Assembly (NCBI GenBank): GCA_003508835.1
Contig: PUFA01000209.1
Location: 2,397,001 to 2,461,000, forward strand
Direction: 5' to 3'
Length of the DNA stretch: 64,000 nt
Source of the DNA: Eonycteris spelaea
Lineage: Eukaryota > Chordata > Mammalia > Chiroptera > Pteropodidae
The notes below the pieces were generated by a model. That model made no database searches. It saw only the letters and a list, made by a program, of their open reading frames with translations, and was not told the DNA's origin. This document shows, one piece after another, positions 33,081 to 44,749 of the stretch. The stretch's first letter is position 1. The number at the start of each line of letters is the position of its first letter. A program made the translations under genes and the position numbers.

Positions 33081-34434
33081 TATTATAGGAGCGGAGGGAT
33101 TGGGTACAACTGAGAGAGGAGAAACAAGGCTCCGGGATATGTTTTTATCCTTTATTTTGAGTGGTACCTTGCACCTGTACAAGAATCTTTAAGTGGACCA
33201 ACCCTTTGCCATGCAGTGTGCTGGCTGTGGTGACTTGAGGACAGGCATTTTCAGGCCCACTTCTTGTGTAATCGGCATTGTTGCCCTGTCTCACAGGGCC
33301 TGTTTTGAAAGGACAACTGATCAGTGAGGGTGGCAGAGGGAAAGAATTGCCTTTGACTTTGGCAGTGGCTTCTTCTTCCACAAGTAAACCAAGGCACGGT
33401 GACAGGAGATACATGGATGGAACATTCTGTGACCCATGTATCCTAATTTTCTCTTTCGGTTTGTGAAATTTTTGCTTTCCTCAGAAGGTGAGCTGTGAGC
33501 TTGCTTGTTTTATAAACTGCAGCCTGTGAGGAGAGGGTGTCCTTTGACAACATTACATCATTGACGCCTCTAGGTGTTGAATCATCATTATTTTTAGGCA
33601 GCTCCATGCTTATTTGGTTGTTCTAAGAATAGCCCTTGTGTCTGGACTCTACAGAAAGTCACCTCAATAAAGATCTTGTCACCGCTCCACTGTTGGAATG
33701 GAGTGCTTTCTTAATTTCCAGGTTCAAGGCACGTTTTGTGGAATTTTACCTCCCAAACATTCTTCCTTTTTGGATTGTCAGCATGACACCTTTGTCAGGA
33801 GCTCTCAGTTGAATTTGTTCAACTCTTTATCAAACATATTTATTGTTGTAAGTAAGAACAAGAACAACTAGTAAAAAGACCTCCCTCTTCAAAGACTTCT
33901 TATTGTCTGTACTCAAGGTGCATTTGGTTTGTGAATAGCTTAATCAGTGATTTCATCCATGTTTAAACATTTAAAGATATATTTCCCTGCTTTGTATCTT
34001 ATGGATTAAGTGACTCTAGATCCCTTAGGACAAGGAATGGGGCGGGGTGGTGGTGATGGTACTACTGTTGGCATCTATACAAGATCTACTAAAAGTAGCC
34101 AAAACAAATGTTATTATAGCCTATTAAACAAAATAAGCATATAAATTGTAAACCATTTTGGAACTTGATGACAAGATAATAAAAAGGACTGAGTAAGCCC
34201 AGAAATGGAGCCTGGTGGGTTAATATTGAAGCTGGTTTTTCCATTGCCTATTGAGAGCATATGCCCAAATATGATCAATTTATTTTATGAAGCACTTTTA
34301 AGCCCATAGGAGAACTAATGGCTCCTGAGCATAGCCAAATGCTATCCTAACTGAAGCATAAAGAGAAGCAGCTGCTTGGAATAAAATGAGGCAGCTGTTT
34401 AATATTATGTTACAGTATACCTTTTGTGTCTGGA
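33081..34434. other. Unique sequence, nothing recognised
   Basis: No repeat or coding feature is recognised. The 89-codon minus frame at 33145-33414 has no domain. Confidence 0.4.
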
Positions 34435-34660
34435 GGTCTAGCATAGTGATGGAGTGGGCTCTAGCATCTGTAAGTTCAGGTCCAAAGCCCAGTTCTTCTG
34501 TTTATTATATGTATAATTATGGGTAATGTATTTAACCTTTTCAAACTTCAGTGTCTTCAGCTGTAAGATAGCATCGAGTAATAAATAGTATTTACCTCGT
34601 AAAGATATGTGATATAATCCACGATGCCTTGATCACAATAACTGGAAATGCTGGCTAGTA
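34435..34660 (+). repeat. MIR SINE, plus strand
   Basis: CTAGCATAGTGATGGAGTGG, GCTCTAGCATCTGTAAGTTC, TTCAAACTTCAGTGTCTTC and ATTTACCTCGTAAAGATATG follow the MIR order from head to tail. Confidence 0.8.
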
Positions 34661-35954
34661 ATAATAATGATTTCTGCTTATCAGTCTAACCTGCGTCTTG
34701 CATCATTTAAAACTCAGAGGACTCCTTTGCTTTCCTTGCCTGTGGTTGTTGCATAACTCACCATAGAGCAGTATGCGGGTCAGCTTCCATTGTCTATTCT
34801 CTCTACCCTCAGAGGAACTTCTAAATCAAGACTGGGGATAAACCAGATGACTGCCTTTTGAAATCTGAACAAATACCAGTTTATTCATAAGAATTAGCCC
34901 AGGGGAAAGCCCATTTGCTAGCTCCCCTACAGTGTCTTAAACAACCACACATTTCTAGACTGCTCCAATAAAGTGCCAATTCTATGTCCTCGTTCCCCTA
35001 AGACTCACTAGAAGGTTAATTTTCTTTGATCTTGAATGTAAAGTTAAAAAGACTAGATATAGTAATTTGGCAATTCCACATTATATACTTATGCGAGAAG
35101 CCTGATATATATTGGGTTCTATGTTACAGTCTGAACAAGGTCTTTAGACGTTCTGAAAAGACAAGTTAGTTTTGCCTTCCTAATTTTCTTTCCATTGGGT
35201 CTCTCTTTTCATCGGTTTCCAGAGAAAACTGTATTGGTCAAGCAAGGTTTCTTTGTGAATAATTAAAGTCATTTCAAATTTTAATTTCAGGAAACCAGTC
35301 TACTGAATACAAGATATTTTTCTCTGCTGGTGTTTCTTCCTCAATTTAAGAACGTGTTAATTGTGCTTGGCAATTTAAGCAGGCCCAATTACTTTAGAAG
35401 GAATCTACATTTACATTAGAAAGAGAAGGTAAATGAGAAGAGAGCCTTTAAAATCAGAATATGATTTTCTAAAATATGCATTATTATAAGAGCTTTGCTT
35501 AGAAGATTCTTCACTTAATCTAAGCATATTTTTTTCTGAAGAAAAGAGTACAGGAAACATAACAAAATAAACAAATGAAAAGGGGCATTGCTTTGGAAGA
35601 GAAACCATTATAAAAAGGATTTGAATTTGTATGGATGACTTTATTATACTTACAGTAGAGATTTGAAAAAATAATTCTTTAGAGAATCCTATATAATTGG
35701 TGTAGACAGAATGATATCATTCATGCCATTTATGGTAACCTTTTAAAATTTCCTTCAACTCAGGTTGTCATTTGTGTAATAGTAATTATTGCTTGGCACA
35801 AACAAAGTGTGAGGATTTATATTCTGATCTATACAGAAATGTCATCATTAATAAATAATGCATTGCAACAGCATGCTTAATTGTCAGAGGTTTTGTTGCC
35901 AGGAATAGAAATAATATGGAAGTGTAGAATCTCTCATGGCCTGATCTTGGTTGA
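34661..35954. other. AT-rich unique sequence
   Basis: Nothing recognised. Confidence 0.4.
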
Positions 35955-36168
35955 GTGTTTCTCAACTAGATTGACATGATTCACACGATTGACATTTTGG
36001 TCTGATCATTCTGTCGTGGCGGCTTCATTGTCAGATGTTTAGTAGCATCCCCAGCCTCTTTCCACGAGATGCCAGTAAAACCCCCTGCTAGTTGTGACAA
36101 CCAGCTATGTTCCCAGACACTGCCAAATGTCCCTGGGGGCAGGTCATGCTGGTGGGGAAGCACTGGTC
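35955..36168 (-). mobile_element. MER20-like hAT (Charlie) DNA transposon, minus strand
   Basis: Starts at GTGTTTCTCAACTAGATTGA and carries TTGACATTTTGGTCTGATCA, TCAGATGTTTAGTAGCATCC, CCAGCCTCTTTCCACGAGAT, GCTAGTTGTGACAACCAG and CACTGCCAAATGTCCCTGGG. It ends near GGGGAAGCACTGG. This is MER20 in reverse complement, near its normal 219-bp length. Non-autonomous, no coding. Confidence 0.88.
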
Positions 36169-36639
36169 TAGTTGATAGCTCCTAGCAACAAATTAAAGGA
36201 ACTGCCTGGAGCATTTCTTAATATCAAGTCTCTGGCTTCATCTTATGGGATAAAAATCTCTTGGGTGGGTCCCTGGAAGCAGTACTTAAAAAACAAAAAA
36301 GTTATCCAATTCTTTACACCACATTCTGAGCCCTTTTCTTTCCTCCATTCGAACGAGGAGGCCAAAGTTCTTCCAGTCTTCTCTTTATAAATTTTCTTTG
36401 GACAGTTTTTAGCTTAGTGACATGGAGGCTCCTGAAAGGCAGCCCTCTGAGTAACCCTTCCTCAAAAACCGTTTTGTAACATCTCCCAAATATTTTTGTC
36501 CTTGGACCACAAGAGGCCTATTTTTGAGTGGCTTCGCTGATACCTCCCCCTCAGCTGCTAGCTTTGCTGCCTTCACACCTAGGATGCCAGGAATTGTGGC
36601 ATTTAGGCCAATGCAGATTTTTGTCTGAAAAAATATTTG
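36169..36639. other. Unique sequence, nothing recognised
   Basis: No feature is supported. Confidence 0.4.
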
Positions 36640-36700
36640 TTCACTGAATTATTATTGGACCAAGTACTATGTCATTAGGCTCAACAACTTTATGATGTGA
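36640..36700 (-). repeat. L2 scrap, minus strand
   Basis: TTGTTCACTGAATTATTATT, GGACCAAGTACTATGTCATT and AGGCTCAACAACTT weakly resemble the reversed L2 tail. Confidence 0.35.
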
Positions 36701-36934
36701 TTATAGCATTATAAGTAAGAGTCACGTGAAAGTTTTGGGTCAGGTTTTTACAGGTAGCCTATGTATTAGTGCATTTTATAGTTATACCCAGTAGTATGTT
36801 GAAGTGGGCTCTTACTGGCTCAGCTGACTGTGAGCAGCATTTAATGACATGGCTTCAAATTGGTTGTGGGAGTATTTACATCATGGTAATGAGCAAGCTC
36901 TATAAATCAGGTTTGTTTGTTTTTCTACAGTATT

Positions 36935-37204
36935 AGTTTCCTTTTGCTGCTATAACAACTCTATCTCTCCTTTGGCCTAGCCTTCTCTCCTCCTTAACTG
37001 ACTCTCACTGCCTGCCTCCCTAAGTACTCTTGTGATTACATTGGGACCACCTGTATGATCCAAGATAATCTCCCCATCTTTAGGTCCTTAATGTAATCAC
37101 ATCTGTAAAGCCCCTTTTGTCACGTAACGTAAAATGTTTATAGGTTTCAAAGATTATAACATGAACCTCTTTGAGGGTGTGGGGACATTGTTCCATCTAC
37201 CACA
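36935..37204 (-). repeat. MLT1 (MaLR) LTR, internally deleted, minus strand
   Basis: Begins with GTATTAGTTTCCTTTTGCTG CTATAACA. After a deleted middle it reads CTCTTGTGATTACATTGGGA, CCACCTGTATGATCCAAGAT, AATCTCCCCATCTTTAGGTC, CTTAATGTAATCACATCTGT and AAAGCCCCTTTTGTCACGTA, and ends in CCATCTACCACA. This is MLT1 in reverse complement with about 200 bp missing near 36973-37010. Confidence 0.9.
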
Positions 37205-38704
37205 CCCTGAAAGTCACCAGGGAGTTTCTTTGGATTTGGGAGTAAGGGCCAATCTGAAGATTATACATGGACCAACATCTACCATCTTCTAGTTCTCTTC
37301 CTATCCCCATGATTTCCGCATTGTAAAAAGGAACACTAAGATTTGTTATTATATCCCTAATCATCATCATTATTATTAACTTAATTTTTAAAGACACATA
37401 GAGTTAAAGAAGTTAATTACCCAAACCCATCTAGAGAATGCTCATAATTTAGGACTTTCTTAATGATGAGCCAAGTTGGGCTTTTTCCTCTCCAAAAGTG
37501 AAATAAATACACTTATAGATTTAGGGATAATTTTGTTCAAAATGTTACAAAACACATTCCATTTATACTAAATGAACTTTTTGACTATTAGAGCAGAATA
37601 ACATATCTCCCACTTTCTCATGATTAAGGGGTAAAATAACAAAGTCAGAAGAGCCCTCAGCTAAGTTGTTTATTATCACAAATACAGATTTTTTGTATTG
37701 TTAATATCTTTATTATTTATTAATTGCCAGATATAATGCTAGTTGAGTCAAATGAACACATTACCAAATTTGCTGGTAATTGCTTTTTTGATGTTTCATG
37801 TACAACATTGTTTCTGAAGATACTGATGGCTTTTGATGAAACACACAAAATAAGATCACATGATAAAATTAACACAAAAATTAGTTTTTATGGGGAATTA
37901 TCTTTCATTAGCTGATACAAAGTACATATTATAAACTATCTTGAAGAACAGCGTGTAATTCATTCGTTGGAAAGTTGGGTAACAGAATAACTGAGAATTT
38001 ACTATAGGCCTTTTATCTCATCACATTTTTGTCTCCATGTTTGGTCTCCCATATATCTGATTTTGATAAAAATTGCCCTGACTTTGATACATAAATGTAC
38101 AGATGTAGCTTGTAATACAAAGTCAATAAATATCAGGGTTCCCCTCCCCATTTTAATTAGAAATGACATAAGATTATTCTGATACTTGAAAGGAGAAATT
38201 CCTTCTAATACTAATCGCAACTTTTAATTATCAGATCAAACACTGGGCAGGGTAAACTTAAAAGTATGGTTTTCTTTCCTTTTTAACTAACTTTTCAATA
38301 AATGTTGGGAGAAAATAAAAGGAGACCCGTTAGTAAATGGTTTGCTGTTTTACTTATGGGAGGACTTTAATATCTGTACTTCTTGTGAATTTAGAGAATG
38401 ATTCTAATAATGTGACATGAGTCAACTTTGATCATCTCTAGGAATAAATGTATCTGAGTTGTTCTAATACCTGAGAGAACTGTGAAGACATGAATCACTG
38501 ACAAGATTCACCGTTGTTAAGTGTTTACCAGGAAAAGGAGTTGTTTTTCTCTGGGCAAATTTATTGAGGGCCAGTATGTATTAAATAATAACTTGTATAT
38601 AATGTCATTTTTTTCTCTACTGTCCTTTCATTAGCCCTTAAAAGCAAGTATTTTTTTTTAAATAAAGATTTTACATGATATCCAAAATTTAACCAGGAAA
38701 ATAA

Positions 38705-38747
<43 letters not shown>

Positions 38748-39429
38748 GAAAAGAAAATCATTTAGCTGTTGCTTGAACTTTGCAGCAGAAAGTCCCTCCA
38801 AGAGTATATCCTGCTTCCATATTCTGTTTCTGCTTTCATTCATTAATTATTTACACCAGCCATATTCTTCTCTGCCAGAGATCATTTTCCTGATTGATGG
38901 CATCTGGGGCTCTCTATGCAAAAGTATTTTAAAGACTGTATCAGGGAAGATTTTTTTTTTCTTTTTTCCTCCTCCCTCATTTTTTAATAACCTTTAGACA
39001 CTACAGCTAATAGCCTCCCTTTGTTCCCTTATCTGTTGTTTCCTATTTTATATTCTTGCTACAGATGTGCGGGGAATTTGCTATTGCCCTTCCCTTTGAA
39101 GAAAGCAGCTTTTATTTCTCAGTCAGTATAAATAGAAGTGAAACTGCACCTAGTAGGTGATAGGGGGTTGCAAATACAAACTCCCCAAGAGAAAGCAAAT
39201 TTGAAACCAAATTAACAGGACTAAGAGGATTGAATTAGACTGTAAATGCGTGTGCATTTCCCCTTACCTCCCTCTTTATTCTCCCCATAAGCAATTTTAT
39301 CCAAGTCTTTAATTGCATCTACACCCTAATTAATAGCTACCAAAATTCTGTCCCTGACCTGAACCACGTCTCTGAGCTAAGTATCCGACCTCTCCTCTTG
39401 TCTCACGATGTGTAAACGCAGCACATTCA
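37205..39429. other. AT-rich unique sequence with an AC microsatellite
   Basis: Apart from the AC run at 38709-38745 and T-rich patches near 38650 and 38950, nothing is recognised. 37724-37915 is a small frame with no domain. Confidence 0.4.
38709..38745 (+). repeat. (AC)n microsatellite
   Basis: Pure AC run of 37 bp. The Cys/Val open frames on the opposite strand are artefacts of it. Confidence 0.98.
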
Positions 39430-39731
39430 AAATTAAACTCTTGCTCTTTCCTGCTCACCAGGTTTCCTTCCACTGTTGCCTGCATCCCTGAACCGAACCT
39501 CCCTTCAAGCAGTTCTTCAGATCAGGAACTCTCCTCTCTCTCACCCTCACCATCACGAACTAATCCTGATGATCTTACCTCCAAACTGCCCTGCTATTTG
39601 ACAGTTTTCTTTAGTCCAGTCCAAGCTTCAGGCAGCTCTCATCTGGACTATTCCAGTTGCTTCTGTCCTGATCTCTGACTAGTTCCCTCTTGCTTCTCTT
39701 CAGGCCATTTCACTTTGTAGACTTGAGTCTT

Positions 39732-39772
<41 letters not shown>

Positions 39773-40350
39773 TGTTGTTCCAAAGCTCAAATCTGATATG
39801 TGTAAAGCCCACCAAAGGCATCTCATTCCTTTGAAGATAAAGGAGTTATCCTTTAATTCCTAGTATTCTTAGCCTGAGCCCTCAAGGCCCACCACCCCCA
39901 CTCCCCCTCCTGCACCCCTCTTAAAGCTTTTTCTTCACAGTGTAGTGCTCAAGGCTCTCTGCTCCAGCCACATTAACTTTCCTGTTTTTCAGTTTACCAA
40001 CATTGCCATAGTTATACTCATGACCTGCGGGTTGTACCCATGACATTGTACATATAACCCATAGTTGTACCCCAGGGCCTTTGCATGTGCTGTTGCTTCT
40101 GCCAGCATCTGTCATATACACCCTCATCCTTATTCCTCCTTAGTTATCTCCAGACCTTATTCATTCCTCTGTTATAAAAATTTTATAGTGTGTTGTTTCT
40201 TTCCTTCGGAGTGCTTATCTCACTATGAATGATATATCTATTTATGTGATTGTTAACTATAATCTAGGGTCTACGCAAACAGGACTGTGTCTGCCCTACT
40301 TGCCATTCTCCAGCATTTAGCACATATACATTCATTGAAGAAATGAATGT
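39430..40350 (+). repeat. L2 LINE 3' region, plus strand, split by a T run
   Basis: Landmarks: CAGCTCTCATCTGGACTATT, TTCCAGTTGCTTCTGTCCTG, CCAAAGCTCAAATCTGATAT, AAAGGCATCTCATTCCTTTG, GCCCTCAAGGCCCACCACC, GCTCCAGCCACATTAAC, CCAGGGCCTTTGCATGTGCT and CAGCATTTAGCACATATACA. They follow L2 from the reverse-transcriptase C-terminus to the 3' end. A 37-bp T run (39733-39769) interrupts it. Confidence 0.9.
39733..39769 (+). repeat. Poly-T run of 37 bp inside the L2
   Basis: Uninterrupted T residues between two recognisable L2 parts. No retroposon body is attached. Confidence 0.97.
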
Positions 40351-41444
40351 GTGATACCTTCTATATTTTCTATGTAAAAATTTACATATATAATTATATA
40401 TCAGACCCTCCAGATCCTGCTTGTACTGATAGATACATTTCACATGGAACTGATCTATTTCTTTCTGAAATTAAACTGATTACTTTCAAGATATGTTTTC
40501 CTTGTTCGATGTAATAACTAAGAAAACTCTGAAAGTTTGCTGTTGTCTACAAAGGACTGCTCTATCTCATTTGACCCTTACAGCAAAGGTGTGAGTTAGA
40601 AGATGTAGAGTGCTGTAGTAATTTTCTAATATTCAGATCTGGCATAATCAGGGCTTAAGCCATATCTTTTTGGCTGAGTCCAAATGCCTCTGTTGTGCTA
40701 AGTTGGCTTTTTAAGTGTTCTGAGTATATCCCATAGGAGTGTTTTTGCAATTCTGTTACTTATATTTCACATTTTGTGCTCCCCTGTATTGAATGGAATA
40801 CTTTAGGTGCAGTCTCATAACAGACTCTGGTTTCTATAATCTTAGATCATCATATTTTCCCTCTATTCATACTGTGGTTTGCTTTTTAAAATAATTATAA
40901 ATCTAATTTATATCCTATTACAAGCTTTTACTTAATTGATTGCCTCGTATTTTCTCTGCCTTTACTTGCTAAATATTTATGTTCTTATTTCCATTTAAAG
41001 GTGATACTTTGACCATATAAACTCATCCTCTTTTACTCTTGATTGTAAAGATACAATAAGGTATAATCTGCATGATGGAAGAGAATAGAGAGAAGATATC
41101 ACCTGCCAAGAGATTTCAACTCATTCTGAGAAGGAAGCAGATGGAAGAATGGCACTTGACTCATAGAGTGGAGGGAGCTACAAATTAAAGTACCTCCTTA
41201 GGGTCGGGGGAGACCATAGAAAACAAATAAGCCTGCAGAACTTCTGAGAGTTCTAGGCTCTGGAACACCAAAGACAGGGAAAGGAATAAGTGAGCTGCAT
41301 GGCTGGAAAGGGGGATATAGTGCCATTTTAAATGTCCTCTCCTGTCCCAGTTCCTGAATATTCCTAACTTGGTCATTACTTTCCAGGCCAGAGATGACAT
41401 ATTCTCTTAAAATTCTAAGCCATTGCCCCAGAGAAAATCACAGG
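40351..41444. other. Mostly unique; weak MIR at 40560-40690
   Basis: ATCTCATTTGACCCTTACAG with AGCAAAGGTGTGAGTTAGAA resembles reversed MIR ('aactcatttaatcctcacaa', 'ccctatgaggtag'). Otherwise unassigned. Confidence 0.4.
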
Positions 41445-41640
41445 CAATTCATTTATTTATTCCTCCAGTTGACAGATATTTATTGAACTTCAAGTATGTT
41501 CTAGTCATTGTTCAAGTATGTTCTAGCCATTGGTCAAGACACAGTGCTGTCACTCATGGAGCTTATCTCCTAATAGAGACAGATAGACAATTAACACATA
41601 AAGAAATAAATAACAACCATGACAGCAAAGTAAAGAAGTT
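41445..41640 (-). repeat. L2 fragment with a 22-bp duplication, minus strand
   Basis: GACAGATATTTATTGAACTT, CAGTGCTGTCACTCATGGAG and CTTATCTCCTAATAGAGACA, then AGATAGACAATTAACACATA, match the reversed L2 tail. The block at 41491-41512 is repeated in tandem at 41513-41534. Confidence 0.8.
41491..41534 (+). repeat. 22-bp tandem duplication
   Basis: CAAGTATGTTCTAG(T/C)CATTG(T/G)T-type unit, two copies with two mismatches. Confidence 0.9.
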
Positions 41641-42184
41641 ATAAAATCAGTAAAAGGTAGGGAAAAAAAGAAATGATTTTCAGCTCACACATGGTGTCAC
41701 CTTGTATCATTCTCATCATCGATCAGGAAGTAAAAATCCCAGAACTACTTCCTCTTCCCCTTAGCAGACTTCTTATCAGTCCGCATTCCTAGATGCAAAG
41801 GAATCTGAAACAACAAGCATTTGTCAAAAAGGCATGGGATAGCTGGCCCTGGCTTAGCTCTAACAGGATTCATCGTGTACCTGGACTGGGTCCTGAGTAA
41901 CTTGGGGCTCTTTTGTCACAGGGTTTGAGAGATGGGGGTATGGGTGAAAGGAATGGCTTCTGTAGAATCACATAATGTCTGCCACAAACTTAGGTTTGGA
42001 TTGCTTGCAATTTTCAATGGTCTATTTCTTGATTTCTCCCATTTCTGTTGAAAATCCAGAGCCTACTGATCATATATCAATAGAGATATATTGCCTTCAA
42101 GGCCGTGTGACTCTGGAGGCTGGGTTAAGGAAGTAGGATGTTAATAAGCATTTGGAATACATGAGGTTATATTAATCTGATGAG
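41641..42184. other. Unique sequence, nothing recognised
   Basis: No feature is supported. Confidence 0.4.
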
Positions 42185-42255
42185 TACGTCATCATTTATT
42201 TGTTAAGTATAAATATTTGTCCACTCTTGATATGTACAAAGCCCTTGGGAAACAA
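42185..42255 (-). repeat. L2 scrap, minus strand
   Basis: CATCATTTATTTGTTAAGTA and ACAAAGCCCTTGGGAAAC faintly recall the reversed L2 tail. Confidence 0.3.
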
Positions 42256-42264
42256 TTTAATAAA

Positions 42265-42510
42265 AATAATTAATAGTGTTTATTGAGCTCATACTTTGTG
42301 CCTGGTACTATTTTAAGTATTTTACATATATTAACTAATTTAACTTTAATAACAATACAATGCAGACAGCGTTACTGCTTATGTTCACTTACCAATGAGG
42401 AATTGAGGCACAGGACCACTAACTAGTCCAAGATCAAGTAAGGATATGGACCTAGAGAATCTGGCTCTAAAGCTCATGTCATAACCACTAAGCTGGGCTG
42501 CTGAGAGGAA
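42265..42510 (-). repeat. MIR SINE, nearly full length, minus strand
   Basis: AATAGTGTTTATTGAGCTCA, TACTTTGTGCCTGGTACTAT, TTTTACATATATTAACTAAT, GAGGAATTGAGGCACAGGAC and ATCTGGCTCTAAAGCTCATG, then a CATAACCACTAAGCTGGGCTG end. This is full-length reversed MIR, including its tRNA-like head. Confidence 0.92.
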
Positions 42511-42974
42511 TAAATAGCAGTTTTTAGGAAATGCAAAATGGACTTAGTAATAGATAATAATGCAGTTTTTTTAAAAAGGAATTAATGATATTTTTTGTGA
42601 TTATTCACTTAATTTCCCTGAGATTTTAGTTTACAGGGTTGATTTAGTCAGTCTTTAAAAAAATGTTTAAGTGTTAATCAATATTTCATATATATGTATA
42701 AAACAGGTATAAATGTCATCACAAATTTTTTTAACAACATCTTGCCACAGAAAAGTGATGAGAACTTTGTTAGTTTCCAGGAAAAGTATATGGCTAAACA
42801 GGAACTGGAACTTGATATACATCTCTACTCAATTAAATCTTTGAATCAGTTTGGGAAATTAAATTGGTGACTGCTTACTATATATTTTCACCCATTATTA
42901 GTATAATTATTGGTCCTAAAAATAATCTTGATTTGTTATTTCTTTAAAAAACAAGCAGTTTAATAAATTTAATG

Positions 42975-43095
42975 AGCAGTAGAGCCAGGTAGAGCATAGA
43001 CTTAGAGACGCCCAGCCCAGTTAAAGTCAGCTCTGCCACCTGCTGACAGTGTGATCTTGAGCAGTTTGCCCCAAGGGGCTTCCTTTAGGGGGGGA
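42975..43095 (+). repeat. MIR fragment, plus strand
   Basis: GTAGAGCATAGACTTAGAGA, GCTCTGCCACCTGCTGACAG, TGTGATCTTGAGCAGTTTGC and CCCAAGGGGCTTCCTTTAGG fit the MIR head and core. Confidence 0.7.
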
Positions 43096-43194
43096 AATAA
43101 AAAGATTTTTTATAGTTAGGATTTCTAAATTCATGCTATTCAAAATAGTTTTAATTATTTCTGGAGCTCAGGACACCATCCTGGTAATAGAGTC

Positions 43195-43345
43195 CCCCTT
43201 TATGCCTCCTTCCGTAATATTCCTGTGATCCTACACAGGAGGGTCATTGTTATCTCCATTCTATTTAGAGAAATGAAGTAACTTTCCCAAGGTCACATAG
43301 CTAGTAAGAGGTAACAAGAGGTCTGCTGATTCAAATCCTGGGGTG
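43195..43345 (-). repeat. MIR fragment, minus strand
   Basis: GGTCATTGTTATCTCCATTC, AAATGAAGTAACTTTCCCAA and GGTCACATAGCTAGTAAGAG, then CTGATTCAAATCCTGGGGTG. Clear reversed MIR. Confidence 0.88.
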
Positions 43346-43354
43346 TACTTTTTA

Positions 43355-43530
43355 CAATTTTGCATGAGTTCAAATCCCATCTCTACCGCTTACTAACTGA
43401 ACTTGAGCAAGTTATATAATACTTCTGTGCTTCAGTTTCCTCACTGTCAAATAAATATAGGATTAACTAAGAGTAAGGATTCAGTGAGATAATTTGTATA
43501 ACGTATTCTGTGCATTCAGTTTTAAATTTT
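43355..43530 (+). repeat. MIR fragment, plus strand (head-to-head with previous)
   Basis: GAGTTCAAATCCCATCTCTA, CCGCTTACTAACTGAACTTG, AGCAAGTTATATAATACTTC, TGTGCTTCAGTTTCCTCACT and GATTCAGTGAGATAATTTGT. Clear plus-strand MIR starting within 15 bp of the previous, oppositely oriented copy. Confidence 0.88.
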
Positions 43531-43799
43531 TCTGCTTTTTTTTTATATGGAAACTGTCTGTTGATATACCCACAGAAACACAAGCCTTTTGGGATCCTCG
43601 GTAATTTTAAAGAGCATAACAGTTCCCTGAGACCAAAAAGTTTGAGAACCCTGCTCTACAGAAAAATAGCTTCAGACAGATAAGGGAATTATCTTGCAAG
43701 TGCTGCTGGTATCCAGTTAGTTGAAGACTAGGAACCACATACATGGCCTTCTCTAGTAGTTTATTTTCCAAAAACATATTACCAGTACTATTACTTTAT

Positions 43800-43965
43800 A
43801 TGTATCATATAATGATTGTCTCACAGGTTTTCTCTCATTCTCCCCCACAAGAACTTAGGCTCCTTGAGAGTAAGGGCTCTGACTGCTTCGTTCACTGCTA
43901 CATCTCCAGAGTTTACAACAGTATCCAGTAGGCCCCCAATAAGTACTATTGAACGAGTGGATTTA
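43800..43965 (+). repeat. L2 3' end, plus strand
   Basis: TTCTCCCCCACAAGAACTTA, GGCTCCTTGAGAGTAAGGGC, TCGTTCACTGCTACATCTCC and GTAGGCCCCCAATAAGTACT match the L2 3' end ('ctcccccactagaatgtaag', 'ctccatgagggcaggg', 'tgctgtatccccag', 'tagtaggtgctcaataaat'). Confidence 0.88.
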
Positions 43966-43984
43966 AAACCAAGACATTTGAAAT

Positions 43985-44170
43985 ATTTATAAATTGTTTA
44001 CTGTGTGCTAATCTTGCATTATCTCTAATATTCCCAGGAGCCCTGTGTGGGAGGTGTTGTGTTATCTCCATGCTTCAGTAGTGAGGTTACTCACCCCAGG
44101 TCATGCAACTAGTCATTAACAGCAAATGAATGACACACAGGTCAGCTGACCTCATTGCCTGCTCTCCACC
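43985..44170 (-). repeat. MIR fragment, minus strand
   Basis: TTGTTTACTGTGTGCTAATC, CATTATCTCTAATATTCCC, AGGAGCCCTGTGTGGGAGGT, TACTCACCCCAGGTCATGCA and ACTAGTCATTAACAGC fit reversed MIR. Confidence 0.75.
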
Positions 44171-44399
44171 TGAACAACTCTGTTATTTATTTGCTCCTGT
44201 GGCCAAGTAAGTAGGGGTGTTGTAGGAATCACAATATAAGGAGTTTAGTTCAGATTGGTCAACTCGTGCAGAAAGAGAACAACAAGAATCTAGTGTCAAG
44301 GTCAGAAGGGAAACTCTGGAGTTGGGCTGATCAACTCGCTTGATGACACAGGCATGCCACTTCCCGACCTGTTTGCACTTTGCTTGTGAGGCAGAACAC

Positions 44400-44640
44400 C
44401 ACGGTGGTTGAGAAGCGGGGACACCGGAGCTAGGCTGCCCAGTGTTGAGTCCTGGTTTTTCCACATGCTGGCTGTGTAACCTTTGGCAAGTTACTTAAGC
44501 TTCCTGTACCTTAGTTTCTATGTAAAGTGTGATGATTATATTCCAATCAACTTCATAGGATTGTTTGAGATTAAATGAACTAATAAGATATGTATAGACC
44601 TTCAGACAGTGCCTTGTACTCAGTAAATTCTATGTATGTC
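44400..44640 (+). repeat. MIR SINE, nearly full length, plus strand
   Basis: ACGGTGGTTGAGAAGCGGGG, ACACCGGAGCTAGGCTGCCC, GTGTTGAGTCCTGGTTTTTC, CTGGCTGTGTAACCTTTGGC, AAGTTACTTAAGCTTCCTGT and GACAGTGCCTTGTACTCAGT. This is complete MIR order from tRNA-like head to tail. Confidence 0.93.
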
Positions 44641-44749
44641 TATGTAAGTATGAACTTTTTTTTATATTAGTGATTGGGATTCATAAATGTTGATTGGGAA
44701 CAAAAGAGATGAATCCAAGTTTCAACAGAATCAGAGGCAGGGCTGTTAG

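Noticed and set aside
38561..38843. Cys/Val-rich frames on the minus strand
   Set aside because: Translation of the (AC)n microsatellite.
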